Source: Voacanga thouarsii
Taxonomy: Eukaryota; Streptophyta; Magnoliopsida; Gentianales; Apocynaceae
Length of the DNA stretch: 64,000 nucleotides
Assembly: GCA_026120185.1 (NCBI GenBank)
Contig: JANUWF010001684.1
Span: 1-64,000 of the forward strand
Direction: 5' to 3'
The notes under the pieces are model-generated. The model searched no databases. It worked only from the letters and a program-made list of their open reading frames with translations, and had not been told where the DNA came from. Below are positions 39,411 to 52,807 of this stretch, one piece after another (within the stretch, counting starts at the first letter, position 1; the number at the start of each line of letters is the position of its first letter). Made by a program: the position numbers and the translations under genes.

Positions 39411-41847
39411 GCATCATACGTGGCTTTTGATGGTAAACCATCGTCGTAAAACACCAAATGGTTGCCCAATCATGTTTATATAGACGCCCGATATACTTAG
39501 CACACAATTCATATCAAAAGATCCTAAGGACAATGTCCATTTTAAACCATTAAGCTTAAACCCCTGCAATGCAAAGTCCAAGTCTTACACTGCAAGTTTC
39601 TCTAACAAAATTCATATCAAAAGAATTCAGTGAAAAAATATATGCAAAATTCATAATTCCTCATCTCTAATAGACAATCTATAACGTAATAGAGATAGAA
39701 AACAGCAATTTGGTTTTGCATCTGATTTTAGTATTTTTTATTGATTTAGCACATTACTTAAGTTTTTTTTTTTGCTTCGGATACTGTACAAATCTGTTAA
39801 TTATTTCAAGACATCGTGCATCATACGTGGGCTTCTGATGGTAAACCATCGACGCAAAACACCGAATGGTTGCCCAATCATGTTTATATAGACGCCCGAT
39901 ATACTTAGCACACAATTCTTATCAAAATATCCTAAGGACAATGTCCATTTTAAGCCATTAAGCTTAAACCCCGGCAGTGCAAAATCCAAGTCTTACATTG
40001 CAAGTTTCTCTAACAAAATTCATATCAAAAGAATTCAGTGAAAAAATATATCCAAAATTAATAATTCCTCATCTCTAATAGACAATCTATAACATCATAG
40101 AGATGGAAAACAGCAATTTGGTTTTGATTCTGATTTTAGCATTTTTTATTGATTTAGCACATTACTTAAATTTTTTTGGCTTTGGATTCTGTACAAATCT
40201 GTTAATACTTTCATGACAATATGCATCATACGTGGGCATCTGATGGTAAACCATCGTCGCAAAACACCGAATGGTTGCCCAATCATGTTTATTTAGACGC
40301 CCGATATACTTAGCACACAATTCATATCAAAAGATCCTAAGGACAATGTCCATTTTAAACCATTAAGCTTAAACCCCTGCAGTGCAAAGTCAAAGTCTTA
40401 CTCTGCAAGTTTCTCTAACAAAATTCATATAAAAAGAATTCAGTGAAAAAATATATGCAAAATTGATAATTCCTCATCTGTAATAGACAATCTATAACAT
40501 AATAGAGATAGAAAACAGCAATTTGGTTTTGCATCTGATTTTAGTATTTTTTATTGATTTAGCACATTACTTAAGTTTTTTTTGGCTTTGGATTCTGTAC
40601 AAATCTGTTAATACTTTCATGACATTGTGCATCATACGTGGCTTTTGATGGTAAACCATCGTCGTAAAACACCAAATGGTTGCCCAATCATGTTTATATA
40701 GACGCCCGATATACTTAGCACACAATTCATATCAAAAGATCCTAAGGACAATGTCCATTTTAAACCATTAAGCTTAAACCCCTGCAATGCAAAGTCCAAG
40801 TGTTACACTGCAAGTTTCTCTAACAAAATTCATATCAAAAGAATTCAGTGAAAAAATATATGCAAAATTCATAATTCCTCATCTCTAATAGACAATCTAT
40901 AACGTAATAGAGATAGAAAACAGCAATTTGGTTTTGCATCTGATTTTAGTATTTTTTATTGATTTAGCACATTACTTAAGTTTTTTTTTTTTGCTTCGGA
41001 TACTGTACAAATCTGTTAATTATTTCAAGACATCGTGCATCATACGTGGGCTTCTGATGGTAAACCATCGACGCAAAACTCCGAATGGTTGCCCAATCAT
41101 GTTTATATAGACGCCCGATATACTTAGCACACAATTCTTATCAAAATATCCTAAGGACAATGTCCATTTTAAGCCATTAAGCTTAAACCCCGGCAGTGCA
41201 AAATCCAAGTCTTACATTGCAAGTTTCTCTAACAAAATTCATATTAAAAGAATTCAGTGAAAAAATATATCCAAAATTAATAATTCCTCATCTCTAATAG
41301 ACAATCTATAACATCATAGAGATGGAAAACAGCAATTTGGTTTTGATTCTGATTTTAGCATTTTTTATTGATTTAGCACATTACTTAAATTTTTTTGGCT
41401 TTGGATTCTGTACAAATCTGTTAATACTTTCATGACAATATGCATCATACGTGGGCATCTGATGGTAAACCATCGTCGCAAAACACCGAATGGTTGCCCA
41501 ATCATGTTTATTTAGACGCCCGATATACTTAGCACACAATTCATATCAAAAGATCCTAAGGACAATGTCCATTTTAAACCATTAAGCTTAAACCCCTGCA
41601 GTGCAAAGTCAAAGTCTTACTCTGCAAGTTTCTCTAACAAAATTCATATAAAATGAATTCAGTGAAAAAATATATGCAAAATTGATAATTCCTCATCTGT
41701 AATAGACAATCTATAACATAATAGAGATAGAAAACAGCAATTTGGTTTTGCATCTGATTTTAGTATTTTTTATTGATTTAGCACATTACTTAATTTTTTT
41801 TTTACTTCGGATTCTGTACAAATCTGTTAATTATTTCATGACATTGT
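39411..41847. repeat. Three-unit cassette Q-R-S duplicated in tandem, period ~1219 bp
   Basis: Marks at 39411, 39818 and 40223 (Q, R, S) repeat at 40629, 41037 and 41442; the three separations are 1218, 1219 and 1219 bp. Q has GGCTTTTGATGG with CGTCGTAAAACACC. R has GCTTCGGATACTGTAC and the tail ATATCCAAAATTAATAATTC. S has GACAATATGC and GGGCATCTGATGG with the tail AAATTGATAATTCC. The copies are nearly identical, with a few private changes such as TTACACTGC versus GTTACACTGC. The same cassette recurs at 45230-46447. Confidence 0.86.
39818..40222. repeat. Representative full-length unit with its internal landmarks
   Basis: This 405 bp unit serves as a map of the repeat. The phase mark begins at 39818. 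The dyad GATGGT-AA-ACCATC is at 39837-39850. Its right arm (AACCAT, 39844-39849) can instead pair with ATGGTT at 39866-39871, so two alternative small hairpins are possible. GGACAATGTCC, an 11-base palindrome around one central base, is at 39936-39946. TTAAGCTTAA, a perfect 10-base palindrome containing a HindIII site, is at 39958-39967. Most units also carry EcoRI (GAATTC), AflII (CTTAAG) and often PstI (CTGCAG) sites, so digestion should give a ladder near 407 bp. The T tract and the GCTT[T/C]GGAT word close the unit. No promoter or coding signal is evident. Confidence 0.9.
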
Positions 41848-44800
41848 GCATCATACGTGGGCCTCTAATGGTAAACCATCGATGCATAACACCGAATGGT
41901 TGCCCAATCATGTTTATATGGACGCCCGATATACTTAGCACACAATTCATATCAAAAGATCCTAAGGACAATGTCCATTTTAAACCATTAAGCTTAAACC
42001 CCTGCAGTGCAAAGTCCAAGTCTTACATTGCAACTTTTTCTAACAAAATTCATATCAAAAGAATTTAGTGAAAAAATATATGCAAAATTCATAGTTCCTC
42101 ATCTCTAATAGATAATCTATAACGTAATAGAGATAGAAAACAACAATTTGGTTTTGCATCAAATTTTAGTATTTTTTTTTTATTGATTTAGCACAATACT
42201 TAAGTTATTTTTGGCTTTGGATTCTGTACAAATCTGTTAATACTTTCATGACATTGTGCATCATACGTGGGCTTCTGATGGTAAACCATCGTCGCAAAAC
42301 ACCGAATGGTTGGCCAATCATGTTTATTTAGACGCCCGATATACTTAGCACACAATTCATATCAAAAGATCCTTAGGACAATGTCCATTTTAAACCATTA
42401 AGCTTAAACCCCGGCAATGCAAAGTCCAAGTCTTACACTGCAAGTTTCTCTAACAAAATTCATATCAAAAGAATTCAGTGAAAAAATATATGCAAAATTC
42501 ATAATTCCTCATCTCTAATAGACAATCTATAACATATTAGAGATAGAAAACAACATTTTGGTTTTGCATCTAATTTTGGTATTTTTTATTGATTTAGCAC
42601 ATTATTTAAGCTTTTTCTAGCTTTGGATTCTATACAAATCTGTAAATACTTTCGTGACACTGTGCATCATACGTGGCTTCTGATTGTAAACCATCATCGC
42701 AAAAACACTGAATGGTTGCCCAATCATGTTTATATAGATGCCCGATATACTTAACACACAATTTATATCAAAAGATCCTAAGGACAATGTCCATTTTAAA
42801 CCATAAAGCAAAAACCCCTGCAGTACAAAGTCCAAGTCTTACATTGCCAGTTTCTCTAACAAAATTAGTATCAAAAAAATTCAGTGAAAAAATATATGCA
42901 AAATTCGTAATTCCTCATCTCTAATAGATAATCTATAACATAATAGAGATAGAAAACAACAATTTGGTTTTGCATCTTATTTTAGTCTTTTTTATTGATT
43001 TACCACATTACTTAAGTTTTTTTTTTTTTTTTTGCTTTAGATTCTGTACAAATCTGTTAATACTCTCATGACATTGTGCATCATATGTGGGCTTCTGATG
43101 GTAAACCATCGTCGCAAAACACCGAATGGTTGCCCAATCATGTTTAAATAGACGCCCGATATACTTAGCACACAATTCATATCAAAAGATCCTAATGACA
43201 ATGTCCATTTTAAATCATTAAGCTTAAACCCTGCAGATGCAAAGTCCAAGTCTTACATTGCAAGTTTCTCTAACAAAATTCAAATAAAAAGAATACAGTG
43301 AAAAAGTATAAGCAAAATTCATAATTCCTCATCTCTAATAGACAATCTATCACATAATAGAGATAGAAAACAACAATTTGGTTTTGTATTTGATTTTAGT
43401 ATTTTTTTTTTGATTTAGCACATTACTTAATTTTTTTTTCGCTTTGGATTCTGTACAAATCTGTTAATACTTTCATGACATTGTGCATCATACGTGGGCT
43501 TCTATTGGTAAACCATCAACGCAAAACACAGAATAGTTGCCCAATCATGTTTATATAGACACCCAATATACTTAGCACACAATTCATATCAAAAGGTACT
43601 AAGGATAATGTCCATTTTAAACCATTAAGACTAAACCCCTGCAGTGCAAAGTCCAAGTCTTACATTGCAAGTTTCTCTAACAAAATTCATATCAAAAGAA
43701 TTCAGTGAAAAAATATTTGCAAAATTCATAATTCCTCATCTCTAATAGACAATCTATAACGTAATAGAGATAGAAAACAGCAATTTGGTTTTGCATCTGA
43801 TTTTAGTATTTTTTATTGATTTAGCACATTACTTAAGTTTTTTTTTGCTTCGGATACTCGTACAAATCTGTTAATTATTTCATGACATCGTGCATCATAC
43901 GTGGGCTTCTGATCGTAAACCATCGACGCAAAACACCGAATGGTTGCCCAATAATGTTTTTTTTTTTTTTGCTTTGGATTCTGTATAAATCTGTTAATAC
44001 TTTCATGACATTGTGCATCATACGTGGCTTCTATTGGTAAACCATCATCGCAACGAACTGAATGGTTGCCTAATCATGTTTATATAGACGCCCGATATAC
44101 TTAGCACACAATTCTTATCAAAAGATCCCGAGGACAATGTACATTTTAAACCATTAAGCTTAAACCCCTGCAGTGCAAAATCCAAGTCTTACATTGCAGG
44201 TATCTCAAACAAAATTCATATCAAAAGAATTCAGTGAAAAAATATATGCAAAATTCATAATTCCTCATCTCTAATAGACAATCTATAACATAATAGAGAT
44301 AGAAAACAACAATTTGGTATTGAATCTGATTTTAGCATTTTTTATTGATTTAGCACATTACTTAAGTTTTTTTTGGCTTTGGATTCTGTACAAATCTGTT
44401 AATACTTTCATGACATTGTGCATCATACGTGGCTTTTGATGGTAAACCATCGTCGTAAAACACCAAATGGTTGCCCAATCATGTTCATATAGACGCCCGA
44501 TATACTTAGCACACAATTCATATCAAAAGATCCTAAGGACAATGTCCATTTTAAACCATTAAGCTTAAACCCCTGCAACGCAAAGTCCAAGTCTTACACT
44601 GCAAGTTTCTCTAACAAAATTCATATCAAAAGAATTCAGTGAAAAAATATATGCAAAATTCATAATTCCTCATCTATAACAGACAATCTATAACAAATTA
44701 GAGATAGAAAACAACATTTTGGTTTTGCATCTGATTTTAGTATTTTTTATTGATTTAGCACATTACATAAGCTTTTTTCGGTTTTGGATTACGTACAAAT

Positions 44801-46447
44801 CTGTAAATACTTTCATGACATTGTGCATCATACGTGGCTTCTGATTGTAAACCATCATAGCAAAACACTGAATGGTTGCCTAATCATGTCTATATAGACG
44901 CCCGATATACTTGGCATACAATTCTTATCAAAATATCCTAAGGACAATGTCCATTTTAAACAATTAAGCTTAAACCCCTGCAGTGCAAAATCCAAGTCTT
45001 ACACTGCATGTTTCTCTAACAAAATTCATATAAAAAGAATTCAGTGAAAAAATATATGCAAAATTGATAATTCCTCATCTGTAATAGACAATCTATAACA
45101 TAATAGAGATAGAAAACAGCAATTTGGTTTTGCATCTGATTTTAGTATTTTTTATTGATTTAGCACATTACTTAAGTTTTTTTTGGCTTTGGATTCTGTA
45201 CAAATCTGTTAATACTTTCATGACATTGTGCATCATACGTGGCTTTTGATGGTAAACCATCGTCGTAAAACACCAAATGGTTGCCCAATCATGTTTATAT
45301 AGACGCCCGATATACTTAGCACACAATTCATATCAAAAGATCCTAAGGACAATGTCCATTTTAAACCATTAAGCTTAAACCCCTGCAATGCAAAGTCCAA
45401 GTGTTACACTGCAAGTTTCTCTAACAAAATTCATATCAAAAGAATTCGGTGAAAAAATATATGCAAAATTCATAATTCCTCATCTCTAATAGACAATCTA
45501 TAACGTAATAGAGATAGAAAACAGCAATTTGGTTTTGCATCCGATTTTAGTATTTTTTATTGATTTAGCACATTACTTAAGTTTTTTTTTTTTGCTTCGG
45601 ATATCTGTACAAATCGTTAATTATTTCAAGACATCGTGCATCATACGTGGGCTTCGATGGTAAACCATCGACGCAAAACTCCGAATGGTTGCCCAATCAT
45701 GTTTATATAGACGCTCGATATACTTAGCACACAATTCTTATCAAAATATCCTAAGGACAATGTCCATTTTAAGCCATTAAGCTTAAACCCGTGCAGTGCA
45801 AAATCCAAGTCTTACATTGCAAGTTTCTCTAACAAAATTCATATCAAAAGAATTCGGTGAAAAAATATATCCAAAATTAATAATTCCTCATCTCTAATAG
45901 ACAATCTATAACATCATAGAGATGGAAAACAGACAATTTGGTTTTGATTCTGATTTTAGCATTTTTTATTGATTTAGCACATTACTTAAATTTTTTGGCT
46001 ATGGATTACGTACAAATCTGTTAATACTTTCATGACAATATGCATCATACGTGGGCATCCGATGGTAAACCATCGTCGCAAAACACCGAATGGTTGCCCA
46101 ATCATGTTTATTTAGACGCCCGATATACTTAGCACACAATTCATATCAAAAGATCCTAAGGACAATGTCCATTTTAAACCATTAAGCTTAAACCCTGCGA
46201 GTGCAAAGTCAAAGTCTTACTCGCAAGTTTCTCTAACAAAATTCATATAAAAAGAATTCAGTGAAAAAATATATGCAAAATTGATAATTCCTCATCTCGT
46301 AATAGACAATCTATAACATAATAGAGATAGAAAACAGCAATTTGGTTTTGCATCCGATTTTAGTATTTTTTATTGATTTAGCACATTACTTAATTTTTTT
46401 TTACTTCGGATTCTCGTACAAATCTGTTAATTATTTCATGACATTGT
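41848..46447. repeat. Family-2 higher-order block 1: 12 marks, 4600 bp
   Basis: Phase marks are 41848, 42258, 42664, 43078, 43485, 43892, 44015, 44420, 44825, 45230, 45638 and 46042. The order is T (GGGCCTCTAATGG, TATATGGACG), U (GGTTGGCC), V (TTTCGTGACAC), W (T17 tract, CATATGTGGG, CCTAATGAC), X (ACCCAATATAC, AAGGTACTAAGG), Y (truncated), Z (GCAACGAACTG), Q, Za (GATTGTAAACC, CATCATAGC, GTCTATATAG), then Q, R, S. The Za unit at 44825 carries an S tail (AAATTGATAATTCC), showing how an extra Q-R-S cassette was joined. The stretch 45.4-46.45 kb is dense in private changes at CTG/CAG. Confidence 0.85.
43892..44014. repeat. Truncated Y unit (123 bp)
   Basis: Only the start of the unit remains: phase mark, dyad, CGCAAAACACCG and GCCCAATAATG. 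At about 43951 it runs into the T tract of the next unit and GCTTTGGATTCTGTATAAAT. About 284 bp are missing. The T run following ATG in an intact unit and the T tract of the next unit would provide homology for the deletion. The same junction recurs at 48491, 52684 and 59717, so it is a fixed part of the family-2 higher-order unit. Confidence 0.92.
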
Positions 46448-49400
46448 GCATCATACGTGGGCCTCTAATGGTAAACCATCGATGCATAACACCGAATGGT
46501 TGCCCAATCATGTTTATATGGACGCCCGATATACTTAGCACACAATTCATATCAAAAGATCCTAAGGACAATGTCCATTTTAAACCATTAAGCTTAAACC
46601 CCTGCAGTGCAAAGTCCAAGTCTTACATTGCAACTTTTTCTAACAAAATTCATATCAAAAGAATTTAGTGAAAAAATATATGCAAAATTCATAGTTCCTC
46701 ATCTCTAATAGATAATCTATAACGTAATAGAGATAGAAAACAACAATTTGGTTTTGCATCAAATTTTAGTATTTTTTTTTTATTGATTTAGCACAATACT
46801 TAAGTTATTTTTGGCTTTGGATTCTGTACAAATCTGTTAATACTTTCATGACATTGTGCATCATACGTGGGCTTCTGATGGTAAACCATCGTCGCAAAAC
46901 ACCGAATGCTTGGCCAATCATGTTTATTTAGACGCCCGATATACTTAGCACACAATTCATATCAAAAGATCCTTAGGACAATGTCCATTTTAAACCATTA
47001 AGCTTAAACCCCGGCAATGCAAAGTCCAAGTCTTACACTGCAAGTTTCTCTAACAAAATTCATATCAAAAGAATTCAGTGAAAAAATATATGCAAAATTC
47101 ATAATTCCTCATCTCTAATAGACAATCTATAACATATTAGAGATAGAAAACAACATTTTGGTTTTGCATCTAATTTTGGTATTTTTTATTGATTTAGCAC
47201 ATTATTTAAGCTTTTTCTAGCTTTGGATTCTATACAAATCTGTAAATACTTTCGTGACACTGTGCATCATACGTGGCTTCTGATTGTAAACCATCATCGC
47301 AAAAACACTGAATGGTTGCCCAATCATGTTTATATAGATGCCCGATATACTTAACACACAATTTATATCAAAAGATCCTAAGGACAATGTCCATTTTAAA
47401 CCATAAAGCAAAAACCCCTGCAGTACAAAGTCCAAGTCTTACATTGCCGTTTCTCTAACAAAATTAGTATCAAAAAATTCAGTGAAAAAATATATGCAAA
47501 ATTCGTAATTCCTCATCTCTAATAGATAATCTATAACATAATAGAGATAGAAAACAACAATTTGGTTTTGCATCTTATTTTAGTCTTTTTTATTGATTTA
47601 CCACATTACTTAAGTTTTTTTTTTTTTTTTTGCTTTAGATTCTCGTACAAATCATTAATACTCTCATGACATTGTGCATCATATGTGGGCTTCTGATGGT
47701 AAACCATCGTCGCAAAACACCGAATGGTTGCCCAATCATGTTTAAATAGACGCCCGATATACTTAGCACACAATTCATATCAAAAGATCCTAATGACAAT
47801 GTCCATTTTAAATCATTAAGCTTAAACCCCTGCAGTGCAAAGTCCAAGTCTTACATTGCAAGTTTCTCTAACAAAATTCAAATAAAAAGAATACAGTGAA
47901 AAAGTATAAGCAAAATTCATAATTCCTCATCTCTAATAGACAATCTATCACATAATAGAGATAGAAAACAACAATTTGGTTTTGTATTTGATTTTAGTAT
48001 TTTTTTTTTTGATTTAGCACATTACTTAATTTTTTTTTCGCTTTGGATTCTGTACAAATCTGTTAATACTTTCATGACATTGTGCATCATACGTGGGCTT
48101 CTATTGGTAAACCATCAACGCAAAACACAGAATAGTTGCCCAATCATGTTTATATAGACACCCAATATACTTAGCACACAATTCATATCAAAAGGTACTA
48201 AGGATAATGTCCATTTTAAACCATTAAGACTAAACCCCTGCAGTGCAAAGTCCAAGTCTTACATTGCAAGTTTCTCTAACAAAATTCATATCAAAAGAAT
48301 TCAGTGAAAAAATATTTGCAAAATTCATAATTCCTCATCTCTAATAGACAATCTATAACGTAATAGAGATAGAAAACAGCAATTTGGTTTTGCATCTGAT
48401 TTTAGTATTTTTTATTGATTTAGCACATTACTTAAGTTTTTTTTTTGCTTCGGATACTGTACAAATCTGTTAATTATTTCATGACATCGTGCATCATACG
48501 TGGGCTTCTGATCGTAAACCATCGACGCAAAACACCGAATGGTTGCCCAATAATGTTTTTTTTTTTTTTGCTTTGGATTCTGTATAAATCTGTTAATACT
48601 TTCATGACATTTTGCATCATACGTGGCTTCTATTGGTAAACCATCATCGCAACGAACTGAATGGTTGCCTAATCATGTTTATATAGACGCCCGATATACT
48701 TAGCACACAATTCTTATCAAAAGATCCTGAGGACAATGTACATTTTAAACCATTAAGCTTAAACCCCTGCAGTGCAAAATCCAAGTCTTACATTGCAGGT
48801 ATCTCAAACAAAATTCATATCAAAAGAAATCAGTGTAAAAATATATGCAAAATTCATAATTCCTCATCTCTAATAGACAATCTATAACATAATAGAGATA
48901 GAAAACAACAATTTGGTATTGAATCTGATTTTAGCATTTTTTATTGATTTAGCACATTACTTAAGTTTTTTTGGCTTTGGATTACGTACAAATCGTTAAT
49001 ACTTTCATGACATTGTGCATCATACGTGGCTTTTGATGGTAAACCATCGTCGTAAAACACCAAATGGTTGCCCAATCATGTTCATATAGACGCCCGATAT
49101 ACTTAGCACACAATTCATATCAAAAGATCCTAAGGACAATGTCCATTTTAAACCATTAAGCTTAAACCCCTGCAACGCAAAGTCCAAGTCTTACACTGCA
49201 AGTTTCTCTAACAAAATTCATATCAAAAGAATTCAGTGAAAAAATATATGCAAAATTCATAATTCCTCATCTATAACAGACAATCTATAACAAATTAGAG
49301 ATAGAAAACAACATTTTGGTTTTGCATCTGATTTTAGTATTTTTTATTGATTTAGCACATTACATAAGCTTTTTCTGGTTTTGGATTCTGTACAAATCTG

Positions 49401-50639
49401 TAAATACTTTCATGACATTGTGCATCATACGTGGCTTCTGATTGTAAACCATCATAGCAAAACACTGAATGGTTGCCTAATCATGTCTATATAGACGCCC
49501 GATATACTTGGCATACAATTCTTATCAAAATATCCTAAGGACAATGTCCATTTTAAACAATTAAGCTTAAACCCCTGCAGTGCAAAATCCAAGTCTTACA
49601 CTGCATGTTTCTCTAACAAAATTCATATCAAAAGAATTCAGTGAAAAAATATATGCAAAATTCATAATTCCTCATCTCTAATAGACAATCTATAACGTAA
49701 TAGAGATAGAAAACAGCAATTTGGTTTTGCATCTGATTTTAGTATTTTTTATTGATTTAGCACATTACTTAAGTTTTTTTTTTTTTTGCTTCGGATACTG
49801 TACAAATCTGTTAATTACTTCAAGACATCGTGCATCATACGTGGGCTTCTGATGGTAAACCATCGACGCAAAACTCCGAATGGTTGCCCAATCATGTTTA
49901 TATAGACGCCCGATATACTTAGCACACAATTCTTATCAAAATATCCTAAGGACAATGTCCATTTTAAGCCATTAAGCTTAAACCCCGCGATGCAAAATCC
50001 AAGTCTTACATTGCAAGTTTCTCTAACAAAATTCATATCAAAAGAATTCGGTGAAAAAATATATCCAAAATTAATAATTCCTCATCTCTAATAGACAATC
50101 TATAACATCATAGAGATGGAAAACAGCAATTTGGTTTTGATTCGATTTTAGCATTTTTTATTGATTTAGCACATTACTTAAATTTTTTGGCTTTGGATTC
50201 ACGTACAAATCTGTTAATACTTTCATGACAATATGCATCATACGTGGGCATCTGATGGTAAACCATCGTCGCAAAACACCGAATGGTTGCCCAATCATGT
50301 TTATTTAGACGCCCGATATACTTAGCACACAATTCATATCAAAAGATCCTAAGGACAATGTCCATTTTAAACCATTAAGCTTAAACCCCTGCAGTGCAAA
50401 GTCAAAGTCTTACTCTGCAAGTTTCTCTAACAAAATTCATATAAAAAGAATTCAGTGAAAAAATATATGCAAAATTGATAATTCCTCATCCGTAATAGAC
50501 AATCTATAACATAATAGAGATAGAAAACAGCAATTTGGTTTTGCATCTGATTTTAGTATTTTTTATTGATTTAGCACATTACTTAATTTTTTTTTACTTC
50601 GGATTCCGTACAAATCTGTTAATTATTTCATGACATTGT
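46448..50639. repeat. Family-2 higher-order block 2: 11 marks, 4192 bp
   Basis: Phase marks are 46448, 46858, 47264, 47676, 48084, 48491, 48614, 49017, 49422, 49832 and 50235. The order is T, U, V, W, X, Y (truncated), Z, Q, Za, R, S. It differs from block 1 by lacking the second Q. Za at 49422 keeps its own tail and leads straight into R, so the 408 bp difference in block length is one unit. Unit-by-unit agreement with block 1 is very high apart from CTG/CAG-centred changes. Confidence 0.86.
48491..48613. repeat. Truncated Y unit, second copy
   Basis: This 123 bp unit has the same CCAATAATG-to-T-tract junction as the unit at 43892, including the unusual GATCGTAAACC in place of GATGGTAAACC. 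The T tract at the junction is about 16-17 bases. It precedes a Z unit with GCAACGAACTG, as in the other blocks. Confidence 0.92.
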
Positions 50640-52683
50640 GCATCATACGTGGGCCTCTAATGGTAAACCATCGATGCATAACACCGAATGGTTGCCCAAT
50701 CATGTTTATATGGACGCCCGATATACTTAGCACACAATTCATATCAAAAGATCCTAAGGACAATGTCCATTTTAAACCATTAAGCTTAAACCCCTGCAGT
50801 GCAAAGTCCAAGTCTTACATTGCAACTTTTTCTAACAAAATTCATATCAAAAGAATTTAGTGAAAAAATATATGCAAAATTCATAGTTCCTCATCTCTAA
50901 TAGATAATCTATAACGTAATAGAGATAGAAAACAACAATTTGGTTTTGCATCAAATTTTAGTATTTTTTTTTTATTGATTTAGCACAATACTTAAGTTAT
51001 TTTTGGCTTTGGATTCTGTACAAATCTGTTAATACTTTCATGACATTGTGCATCATACGTGGGCTTCTGATGGTAAACCATCGTCGCAAAACACCGAATG
51101 GTTGGCCAATCATGTTTATTTAGACGCCCGATATACTTAGCACACAATTCATATCAAAAGATCCTTAGGACAATGTCCATTTTAAACCATTAAGCTTAAA
51201 CCCCGGCAATGCAAAGTCCAAGTCTTACACTGCAAGTTTCTCTAACAAAATTCATATCAAAAGAATTCAGTGAAAAAATATATGCAAAATTCATAATTCC
51301 TCATCTCTAATAGACAATCTATAACATATTAGAGATAGAAAACAACATTTTGGTTTTGCATCTAATTTTGGTATTTTTTATTGATTTAGCACATTATTTA
51401 AGCTTTTTCTAGCTTTGGATTCTATACAAATCTGTAAATACTTTCGTGACACTGTGCATCATACGTGGCTTCTGATTGTAAACCATCATCGCAAAAACAC
51501 TGAATGGTTGCCCAATCATGTTTATATAGATGCCCGATATACTTAACACACAATTTATATCAAAAGATCCTAAGGACAATGTCCATTTTAAACCATAAAG
51601 CAAAAACCCCTGCAGTACAAAGTCCAAGTCTTACATTGCCAGTTTCTCTAACAAAATTAGTATCAAAAGAATTCAGTGAAAAAATATATGCAAAATTCGT
51701 AATTCCTCATCTCTAATAGATAATCTATAACATAATAGAGATAGAAAACAACAATTTGGTTTTGCATCTTATTTTAGTCTTTTTTATTGATTTACCACAT
51801 TACTTAAGTTTTTTTTTTTTTTTTTGCTTTAGATTCTGTACAAATCTGTTAATACTCTCATGACATTGTGCATCATATGTGGGCTTCTGATGGTAAACCA
51901 TCGTCGCAAAACACCGAATGGTTGCCCAATCATGTTTAAATAGACGCCCGATATACTTAGCACACAATTCATATCAAAAGATCCTAATGACAATGTCCAT
52001 TTTAAATCATTAAGCTTAAACCCCTGCAGTGCAAAGTCCAAGTCTTACATTGCAAGTTTCTCTAACAAAATTCAAATAAAAAGAATACAGTGAAAAAGTA
52101 TAAGCAAAATTCATAATTCCTCATCTCTAATAGACAATCTATCACATAATAGAGATAGAAAACAACAATTTGGTTTTGTATTTGATTTTAGTATTTTTTT
52201 TTTGATTTAGCACATTACTTAATTTTTTTTTCGCTTTGGATTCTGTACAAATCTGTTAATACTTTCATGACATTGTGCATCATACGTGGGCTTCTATTGG
52301 TAAACCATCAACGCAAAACACAGAATAGTTGCCCAATCATGTTTATATAGACACCCAATATACTTAGCACACAATTCATATCAAAAGGTACTAAGGATAA
52401 TGTCCATTTTAAACCATTAAGCCTAAACCCCTGCAGTGCAAAGTCCAAGTCTTACATTGCAAGTTTCTCTAACAAAATTCATATCAAAAGAATTCAGTGA
52501 AAAAATATTTGCAAAATTCATAATTCCTCATCTCTAATAGACAATCTATAACGTAATAGAGATAGAAAACAGCAATTTGGTTTTGCATCCGATTTTAGTA
52601 TTTTTTATTGATTTAGCACATTACTTAAGTTTTTTTTTTGCTTCGGATCATTGTACAAATCGTTAATTATTTCATGACATCGT

Positions 52684-52807
52684 GCATCATACGTGGGCTT
52701 CTGATGGTAAACCATCGACGCAAAACACCGAATGGTTGCCCAATAATGTTTTTTTTTTTTTTTGCTTTGGATTCTGTATAAATCTGTTAATACTTTCATG
52801 ACATTGT
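52684..52807. repeat. Truncated Y unit, third copy
   Basis: This 124 bp unit has the same CCAATAATG-to-T-tract join (T15). It reads GATGGTAAACC where the first two copies read GATCGTAAACC. Upstream, GGATCATTGTACAAATCG replaces GGATACTGTACAAATCTG, two changes centred on CTG. Confidence 0.92.

Noticed and set aside
39891..39910. A CENP-B box-like site in the CpG-rich GACGCCCGATATAC stretch.
   Set aside because: The reverse complement contains CGGG but lacks the required A three bases before it and the upstream TTCG. It does not match the CENP-B box consensus.
43951..43971. Poly-T runs as RNA polymerase III or rho-independent terminators, or poly-A tails of retroposed copies on the other strand.
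   Set aside because: There is one tract in the same place in every unit, with no GC-rich hairpin before it, no internal A/B box and no target-site duplication. It is part of the satellite.
43892..44014. A distinct short repeat or inserted element of 123 bp.
   Set aside because: All of it aligns to the first third of a normal unit; it is a truncated copy, not a new element.
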